This document shows positions 7,645-10,062 of a stretch of 10,062 nucleotides of DNA, piece by piece. Positions within the stretch are counted from its first letter, which is position 1, and each line of letters opens with the position of its first letter. Source of the DNA: DASPKO01 sp035628055 (lineage in GTDB: Bacteria > Planctomycetota > Phycisphaerae > Phycisphaerales > UBA1924); NCBI GenBank assembly GCA_035628055.1, contig DASPKO010000015.1, positions 1-10,062 of the forward strand, read 5' to 3'. The notes under the pieces were generated by a model. The model made no database searches. It saw only the letters and a program-made list of their open reading frames with translations, and was not told where the DNA came from. The translations under genes were made by a program, and so were the position numbers.

Positions 7645-7726
7645 TGCCCAGGAGAGGATTCGAACCTCCATGCCTTGCGGCGCTACCACCTCAAGGTAGT
7701 GCGTCTGCCAGTTTCGCCACCTGGGC
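7645..7726 (-). tRNA. tRNA-Leu (anticodon GAG)
   Basis: The 82-base cloverleaf folds fully. The acceptor stem is GCCCAGG with CCTGGGC and discriminator A. The D arm is GCG/CGC closing a loop with TGG. The anticodon stem is CTACC/GGTAG around TTGAGGT, giving GAG. The long variable arm has stem GCC/GGC with a GCAA loop, which marks a class II tRNA. The T arm is GGAGG/CCTCT with loop TTCGAAT. The long variable arm and A73 agree with leucine identity. CCA is not encoded: the bases after A73 are TTG, so it must be added enzymatically. It reads CUC and CUU codons, which matters in this CTC-rich genome. Confidence 0.96.
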
Positions 7727-7740
7727 TCCAGTGACCCAGA

Positions 7741-7769
7741 AACTTAGAGCCGCCACGCCCGGATGTCGA
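7741..7769 (-). promoter_or_regulatory. Putative sigma-70 promoter of tRNA-Leu
   Basis: On the minus strand TCGACA (-35, 5 of 6 to TTGACA, at 7764-7769) is followed after 17 bases by TAAGTT (-10, 3 of 6, at 7741-7746). The overlapping TCTAAG is a 4 of 6 match with a 15-base spacer. Transcription would begin roughly 8 bases before the tRNA 5' end. Confidence 0.4.
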
Positions 7770-7831
7770 GCCGGTACCCCGGCCGCGCGCCGGGTCGCGC
7801 GCCCGGGGAGCGCCAACCCCCCGGAAGCCCG

Positions 7832-7872
7832 GTGCCGATTTTGCCTCCGGCGCTGGCGGGAGGGAACGGCAC
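7832..7872. repeat. Imperfect 41-base inverted repeat
   Basis: GTGCCG (7832-7837) and CGGCAC (7867-7872) pair exactly. Inside, TTGCCTCC pairs with GGGAGG..AA with one mismatch, giving a long two-part hairpin. No T-run follows on either strand. Its role is unknown. Confidence 0.5.
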
Positions 7873-7886
7873 AGGTAATCTTGACT

Positions 7887-7907
7887 GGACTGTCCTTCGG
7901 ACGGTCC
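7887..7907. repeat. Compact 9-bp hairpin
   Basis: GGACTGTCC and GGACGGTCC pair around TTC with one T-G pair on the plus strand, so the fold is better as plus-strand RNA. It begins 14 bases after the previous inverted repeat. It lacks a T-run. It would fall in a long 5' leader of the small HMA-like gene if transcription begins upstream. Confidence 0.5.
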
Positions 7908-8022
7908 TCACGGGCGCCCGCGGCGCCCGCCCGGAGCCTTGGTTCTTCGCGCGTGAGGCCGGCACGACTCCCGGCCACCGCGCGAGTCCCGTGGGGGCGA
8001 CCCGGGTTGGGGCCGCGGGTGA

Positions 8023-8028
8023 AAGGAG
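8023..8028 (+). promoter_or_regulatory. Strong ribosome binding site of the HMA-like gene
   Basis: AAGGAG lies 7 bases before the ATG at 8036, the strongest Shine-Dalgarno on the plus strand of this window. It rules out the earlier in-frame start at 7763. Confidence 0.85.
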
Positions 8029-8035
8029 TCGGCCC

Positions 8036-8302
8036 ATGAACCAGTACGTCGCGGTTCTCCGTCTCGCCGCGGGCTCGGCCAGACGGTCTGTAGTCTCCTC
8101 GCTCTGCGGCCTGCTCGAGGGCCTTGGCGGTGTCGAGTGCGTCGACTTTGACCTGGGCGGGCACTGTCTGCTGGTGTGGTTCGACCGGTCCCGGGTGACC
8201 CTGGCCGACCTGGTGCGCACGCTCGAGGATCACGGCGTGCCGGTGACCGGCGTGGCCCAGAGCCGCCGCGCCAGCGTGCAGCCGCACGCGGCCATCGCCT
8301 AG
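8036..8302 (+). CDS. Small HMA-like (ferredoxin-fold) protein without the CXXC metal site
   Basis: An 88-residue cytoplasmic protein. The order of predicted elements is strand (YVAVLRLA, 4-11), helix (SARRSVVSSLCGLLEGL, 14-30), strand (VECVDFDL, 33-40), strand (HCLLVWFDR, 43-51), helix (TLADLVRTLEDHG, 55-67), strand (VPVTGVA, 68-74). This is the beta-alpha-beta-beta-alpha-beta shape of heavy-metal-associated domains, with typical spacing (L..L.GV..V.FDL.....V.FD.S.VTLADLVRTLEDHG). The GMTCxxC loop after strand 1 is replaced by LAAGSARRS, so the usual copper/zinc site is gone; the remaining cysteines (24, 35, 44) do not form it. It may be a metal-free relative used for protein or other ligand contact, or a diverged chaperone. 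The start is set by a strong ribosome binding site. A hairpin after the stop suggests it is transcribed alone. Confidence 0.8.
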   Translation: MNQYVAVLRLAAGSARRSVVSSLCGLLEGLGGVECVDFDLGGHCLLVWFDRSRVTLADLVRTLEDHGVPVTGVAQSRRASVQPHAAIA

Positions 8303-8305
8303 TCG

Positions 8306-8331
8306 GGGCCGCGCGACGGCGCGCTGGGCCC
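8306..8331 (+). terminator. Strong GC hairpin after the HMA-like gene, possible terminator
   Basis: GGGCC-GCGCG pairs with CGCGC-GGCCC around an ACGG loop with a 2-base bulge (TG). That is ten G-C pairs beginning 3 bases after the stop codon. No T-run follows. Its position and stability fit a T-less terminator or an mRNA end protector. Confidence 0.45.
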
Positions 8332-8438
8332 GGTCGGCGTGCCGGTCGCGCCTGACGGTTCGCGCGCCGAGTCCCGGGGCGCCTGGCCTAAAGTCGGCGC
8401 GGTCCGCACGGTCCCACGCGGGGGCGGCCCGCCCGACC

Positions 8439-8942
8439 ATGCCACCCTCACGACCCCAGTCTCGCGAGGCCCCGCCGGGCCTGGATGCCCTGCTCGAGGG
8501 CGTGGCGGCGCGCGCGCGGGCCGCGGGCGTCTTCGCATCGGTCGAGGGAGACGCGGGGGGACTCCGCTGCGCCGCCGCGGGCTCGGCGGCGCCGGCGTGG
8601 TACCTGGTGCGCCATTCTGAAGGGCGCGTGTGGGTGGCGCTGGCAACCGAGGATCGGTGGTTGAGCCAGTCGATCGAGGCCGACCTCGTGCACACCGGCG
8701 ACAATCTGGCGGACCTGATTCACGAGGAGATGGTCGACCTGGGCTACCCGGGTCCGCCGCTGCCCTTCGAGCACTTCCGGGATGCGCACCGGCGCTTCAC
8801 CTTCCGCTCGCCGGTCCCGGTCGAGGAGGGCGCCCTGGGAGGCGACGCCGCGGTCGAGCTCGTCGCTCAGGCCTTGCTGGGCTACGAGGCCTGCTTCCGC
8901 CGGCTCGGCGACATGGACGTGGGCGCCGGGGATGCCGACTAA
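8439..8942 (+). CDS. YbjN/type III chaperone-like small protein, function unknown
   Basis: A 167-residue soluble protein with no signal peptide. The ATG at 8439 has only a weak ribosome binding site (GGGGCGG, 11 bases upstream). Predicted elements: helix (LDALLEGVAARARAAG, 15-30), strands (FASVEG, WYLVRHS, RVWVALATE), a short loop, helix (DNLADLIHEEMVDLG, 88-102), then strand RFTFRSPVPV (119-128) and a last long helix (AAVELVAQALLGYEACFRRLGDM, from 137). The FRSPVPV strand followed by one long C-terminal helix resembles YbjN and related type III secretion chaperone-like folds. These are usually small regulatory or chaperone proteins. The match is by pattern only. The gene ends 10 bases before the glycosyltransferase gene and their signals overlap, so the two are probably co-translated and functionally linked. 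Confidence 0.8.
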   Translation: MPPSRPQSREAPPGLDALLEGVAARARAAGVFASVEGDAGGLRCAAAGSAAPAWYLVRHSEGRVWVALATEDRWLSQSIEADLVHTGDNLADLIHEEMVDLGYPGPPLPFEHFRDAHRRFTFRSPVPVEEGALGGDAAVELVAQALLGYEACFRRLGDMDVGAGDAD

Positions 8943-8946
8943 GGGG
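8941..8946 (+). promoter_or_regulatory. Ribosome binding site of the glycosyltransferase overlapping the previous stop codon
   Basis: AAGGGG shares its first two bases with the TAA stop of the preceding gene (8940-8942) and lies 6 bases before the ATG at 8953. This arrangement is typical of translational coupling. Confidence 0.65.
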
Positions 8947-8952
8947 CCGGGC

Positions 8953-10062
8953 ATGCGGATCCTGATGCTCGGATGGGAGTTCCCCCCGTTCATCGCCGGC
9001 GGGCTGGGCACGGCCTGCTACGGCCTCACCCGCGCGCTCGACCAGCTCGGGCACGAGGTGATCTTCGTGTTGCCGCGCCCGGTATCCGGGGCTACGGCGG
9101 CGCATGTCACGCTCAAGAGCCCGCAGCCGACCGGCGCCCCGGCCGCGGCGGCCGGGAGCCCCGACCCGGCGAACGCCCGCCCCGGCGCCGCTGCCCCCGG
9201 TCGCGATGACACGGCCCACGGGATCGCCCCGCTTGGCGCGCGCTCGATGTTGCGCGCGCCGGTGGCGGTCACCGCCCGCGAGCTGGCCGGGACGTTTGCC
9301 ATGCCGGGGTTCGATCACGCCAGCTTCCTCACGGTCCCCGCGACCTTCTCGAGCCCGTACCGGCCCTTCACCGGCCCGGCTGCCGGCGCCGGCCACGGGC
9401 CGGCGTTCGCGGCGCTCGGGCCGGCCCTGGGCGCGCCCGACGAGGCCGCGCCGGCGCCCGGGGACCCGGTCCCGGCCGCGATCGCCCCCGGAGCCTCCGC
9501 GAGCGGGCACGCCGGCGCGGGGCCCGGGACGCAATGGGTGCGCGCGGGGGAGGAGCTGATCGGGCTCTCGGCCTCGGCGGCGCCCTCGGCGGCGGGGCAC
9601 GGCTACGGCACGGACATGATCGGCGACGCCGAGCGGTATGCGCGCCTGGTGGTGGCGATGTGCCGGCAGGAGCGCATGGACGTGATCCATGCGCACGACT
9701 GGATGACCTTCCCCGCCGGCCTGGCCCTGGCGCAGGTCACCGGCAAGCCCCTGGTGGTGCACGTGCACTCGACCGAGTTCGACCGCTCGGGGGAGCACCC
9801 CGACCAGCGCGTGTACGACATCGAGCGCCGGGGGATGCACGGGGCCCTCCGGGTCATCTGCGTCTCACGGCTGACGGCCTCGATCTGCACGCGGCGGTAC
9901 GGCGTGCGGGCCGAGAAGATCGACGTGGTCTGGAACGGGATCGATTCACCCGCGGGGACGCCCGCCCCGGGGCGCGGATCGACAAGCGCGACCGCATCGT
10001 GCTCTTCCTGGGCCGGATCACCATGCAGAAGGGGCCCGAGTACTTCGTCGCCGCCGCCAAGC
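8953..10062 (+). CDS. GT4/GT5-type glycosyltransferase, with apparent frameshift, 3' end cut by window edge
   Basis: A sugar-nucleotide-dependent, GT-B-fold glycosyltransferase, probably acting in the cytoplasm on an alpha-glucan or similar polymer. It opens with MRILMLGWEFPPFIAGGLGT, the start of the starch/glycogen synthase-like subset that carries the GGLGT loop. Residues 246-250 HAHDW, HVHSTEFDRSGEH near 270-282, a VYDIERRGM stretch, VICVSR near 304 and VVWNGID ending at 331 all follow the usual order. Between residues about 46 and 219 lies an Ala/Pro/Gly-rich insertion. After Asp331 the frame from the ATG no longer makes sense, but the frame one base earlier reads ARIDKRDRIVLFLGR and ITMQKGPEYFVAAAK, the expected nucleotide-binding half. 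One base therefore seems to be missing, or two extra, between 9946 and 9975. The cause may be a sequence error or a broken gene. The catalytic E-x7-E motif lies beyond the window. Confidence 0.85.
   Translation, partial: MRILMLGWEFPPFIAGGLGTACYGLTRALDQLGHEVIFVLPRPVSGATAAHVTLKSPQPTGAPAAAAGSPDPANARPGAAAPGRDDTAHGIAPLGARSMLRAPVAVTARELAGTFAMPGFDHASFLTVPATFSSPYRPFTGPAAGAGHGPAFAALGPALGAPDEAAPAPGDPVPAAIAPGASASGHAGAGPGTQWVRAGEELIGLSASAAPSAAGHGYGTDMIGDAERYARLVVAMCRQERMDVIHAHDWMTFPAGLALAQVTGKPLVVHVHSTEFDRSGEHPDQRVYDIERRGMHGALRVICVSRLTASICTRRYGVRAEKIDVVWNGIDSPAGTPAPGRGSTSATASCSSWAGSPCRRGPSTSSPPPS

Larger units (their letters stand above)
7727..8035. other. Non-coding divergent intergenic region
   Basis: These 309 bases lie between the divergent tRNA and HMA-like genes. 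I see no credible coding frame. It holds the tRNA promoter, two inverted repeats (7832-7872 and 7887-7907) and the ribosome binding site of the small plus-strand gene. TTGACT at 7881-7886 looks like a -35 box, but no -10 lies at a suitable distance, so I do not call a plus-strand promoter. Confidence 0.6.

Noticed and set aside
7549..7734. A 61-residue plus-strand product ending in a GEDSNLHALRRYHLKV-like sequence
   Set aside because: This is the antisense of the tRNA-Leu gene, a well-known spurious protein in databases.
7881..7909. TTGACT as -35 of a plus-strand promoter for the HMA-like gene
   Set aside because: No A/T-rich -10 lies 15-19 bases downstream; the next bases are GTCCTC inside a hairpin.
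7691..8704. A 337-codon minus-strand frame across the intergenic region and HMA-like gene
   Set aside because: It overlaps the tRNA and runs antisense to two genes with better starts; composition is Arg/Ala/Pro-biased.
8797..9840. A 347-codon minus-strand frame opposite the glycosyltransferase
   Set aside because: Antisense of a clear GT4 gene, product strongly Arg/Gly-biased with no motifs.

Overview
The window is very GC-rich bacterial DNA with densely packed genes on both strands. The best guess at the source is a planctomycete, probably near the Phycisphaerae. The leftmost gene has runs of DxNxxGxPD calcium-type repeats leading into a dockerin-like DFNxD...VNSxD segment, and several other large exported proteins have little known function; both are typical of that group. 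The tRNA gene does not encode its CCA end. This assignment is inference; no rRNA or universal marker gene is present.

Left part (1-7540, all minus strand). Four genes in tandem each begin with an export signal. In transcription order they are: a 455-residue protein with a CX4CH haem-type motif, a TPR-like stretch and an Sm-like N-terminal segment (6173-7540); a 662-residue candidate lipoprotein, mostly alanine-rich coiled coil (4101-6089); a 357-residue helical HEAT-like secreted protein (2898-3971); and a large M12B (reprolysin-type) metallopeptidase with calcium-type repeats and a beta-propeller, whose C-terminus lies beyond base 1 (1-2754). Gaps of 83-143 bases separate them, two holding a hairpin, so the shared theme is the cell envelope rather than a proven single operon.

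Middle (7541-8035). A tRNA-Leu(GAG) gene lies on the minus strand at 7645-7726 with a recognisable promoter behind it. The 309 bases between it and the next plus-strand gene are non-coding but hold two good inverted repeats.

Right part (8036-10062, plus strand). A small protein with the predicted ferredoxin-like shape of a heavy-metal-associated (HMA) domain, but without the CXXC metal site, is followed by a strong hairpin. Next come a 167-residue protein resembling YbjN/type III chaperone-like folds and, 10 bases later, a GT4/GT5-type glycosyltransferase. The latter two look translationally coupled. The glycosyltransferase has a long Ala/Pro/Gly-rich insertion and an apparent reading-frame shift near 9946-9975; it runs off the right edge.

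The two edge genes were read directly from the sequence: both are partial, and each has a clear ribosome binding site.
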